From a bacterium (GTDB lineage: Bacteria > Cyanobacteriota > Vampirovibrionia > Obscuribacterales > Obscuribacteraceae), in NCBI GenBank assembly GCA_030431355.1, contig JAUIJG010000136.1, positions 1 through 12,357 of the forward strand: 12,357 nt of DNA, given 5' to 3'. The position numbers were made by a program, and so were the translations under genes. The notes below the pieces were generated by a model. That model saw nothing but the letters and a program-made list of their open reading frames with translations. It ran no database searches and was not told the DNA's origin. This document shows positions 11,394 to 12,357 of this stretch, one piece after another. How positions within the stretch are numbered: the first letter of the stretch is position 1; every line of letters begins with the position of its first letter.

Positions 11394-12357
11394 ATTTTTG
11401 TTGAGATTCTCTATGGCTCTAATTAAGTTTTCTTCCGTGCTGATCTGTTGAACAGTTAATTGCTCTAATGTGTTTCCGTATCCCTGAGCTTCTTTCGTCA
11501 GCTCCGCATCTCTCGTCAGGTTGTCTCGAATGTTATCTTGGAACCCACCTGTCCCTTGGAAGGCCGCACCAGATAGTGCCTGAAATATTTCCAACGAGTC
11601 TTTGCCAGACGCATTTCCAATAACATTGGATCGTCCAGCCTGCTGCAAAGAGTCAAAGATTTGTTGCCTTATGCTAGATGGTAGCTGTGCCAATTGAGCA
11701 CCGGCATTCGACAACCTGTCGATTAAACCAGAGTCGCCCCCTTGAATTCTTCCGAACAAACCTTCTAGGTCGGTTATTCCGGTGTCTCTAAGTATATCTG
11801 CTATTGGACTATTTGTAGCTGTACCTAAGAACGACTTATTCAGCAAAAAGGATTCAACACTTTGCCCCGAAAGAGCCTTCAAGTTCTGGATTGAGTTACG
11901 AAACTCTGCAGCAGCCGACTCATAAGCTCGCGTCAAAAGATTAACGGATTCGACTTGTGATAGCTGAGCTCTAGCCAAGTCAGCCGATACCGTCGACAAG
12001 GAAGATAGAATACCCTCTTGTCTGCTTAAGTTGGCAGCAGAGTTCGGGTTACTCGACCCTTGTATTTGATTTAACTCTTGCCTTAGTGCTAACTCTTCTC
12101 TGGCCAACCTTGGGGCATCTTGTGCGTCAAAAAGTGACGTTCTAAGCGTGTCGTTAATCACACCTCTTTCTATGCCCGGATCTATATCGAAAAGCTGAGC
12201 ACGACGCCTAACACTGTCTAGCTCTACCGCAGATAGCTGGATGAAGGCCTTCGTGCTTCGAGAGACAGCGTCTATGTTGGAGTCGACACTTTTGGCGAAC
12301 TTGTTTAGCCTTACGTAAGACAATTCCAGATTATTGTTTAACAAATCTGTGGTTTGT
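11307..12357 (-). CDS. Chimeric ORF: phage tape-measure-like protein ending in a hydrogenase C-terminus (5' partial)
   Basis: An open frame of at least 349 residues that runs off the window; the TTG at 12344 is not a convincing start because the frame is open beyond it. Most of it (to about residue 315 counted from that TTG) is Ala/Gln/Ser/Leu-rich helical sequence with heptad-like stretches (ALRQELNQIQ, DLARAQLSQVESVNLL) and Gly-rich breaks, as in phage tail tape-measure proteins; I infer this from composition and layout, not a diagnostic motif. The last residues are instead a [NiFe]-hydrogenase large-subunit end. The tape-measure part uses more TTA, CTA and AGA codons than the neighbouring genes, consistent with a different origin. 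It may be a real recombination or an assembly join at the end of a contig. No other phage gene is present. Confidence 0.6.
   Translation of the reverse strand, partial: QTTDLLNNNLELSYVRLNKFAKSVDSNIDAVSRSTKAFIQLSAVELDSVRRRAQLFDIDPGIERGVINDTLRTSLFDAQDAPRLAREELALRQELNQIQGSSNPNSAANLSRQEGILSSLSTVSADLARAQLSQVESVNLLTRAYESAAAEFRNSIQNLKALSGQSVESFLLNKSFLGTATNSPIADILRDTGITDLEGLFGRIQGGDSGLIDRLSNAGAQLAQLPSSIRQQIFDSLQQAGRSNVIGNASGKDSLEIFQALSGAAFQGTGGFQDNIRDNLTRDAELTKEAQGYGNTLEQLTVQQISTEENLIRAIENLNKNLETLVRAYDPCNTCATHMVEVRYQKGKD

Noticed and set aside
11307..12357. Prophage region
   Set aside because: Only one tape-measure-like frame is visible and it joins a hydrogenase end directly; no integrase, capsid, tail or attachment site is seen.

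Overview
The window is bacterial: closely packed genes, Shine-Dalgarno (SD) sites, several gene overlaps and moderate GC. A signal peptide on a diheme cytochrome c implies a periplasm or cell-surface electron-transfer site. I cannot fix the phylum from sequence alone. No tRNA, rRNA, CRISPR array or insertion sequence was seen.

Layout: (1) 19-3169, plus strand: two ATP-binding-type universal stress proteins (USPs), a diheme cytochrome c, a diverged double-USP protein and a 56-residue two-helix membrane protein not seen at first pass. (2) 3147-5539, minus strand: a CoA-transferase, then after a gap of about 276 bases a small helical protein translationally coupled to a GNAT acetyltransferase. 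(3) 5732-7121, plus strand: an unrecognised helical protein and a small heat-shock protein with two alpha-crystallin domains. (4) 7090-9593: a soluble histidine kinase with an N-terminal globin-coupled sensor domain (minus), divergent from a NarL/FixJ response regulator (plus). (5) 9756-11227: three more USPs, one plus and two minus with an ATGA overlap. (6) 11307-12357, minus strand: an open reading frame whose last ~28 residues are the C-terminus of a group 3 [NiFe]-hydrogenase large subunit, but whose upstream ~320 residues look like a phage tape-measure protein. This is a chimera, natural or from assembly.

How the genes may work together: a haem-globin kinase would sense oxygen (or NO/CO) and pass phosphate to the NarL-type regulator. 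The nearby genes (six USP genes, Hsp20, acetyltransferase, CoA-transferase, cytochrome c, hydrogenase end) have the content of a low-oxygen, low-energy survival regulon. The gene set resembles the mycobacterial DosR region (DosS/DosR, USPs, alpha-crystallin Hsp20 and, in M. smegmatis, a NiFe hydrogenase), but with a globin sensor in place of the DosS haem-GAF sensor. The single-gene functions rest on visible motifs; the shared regulon is inference.
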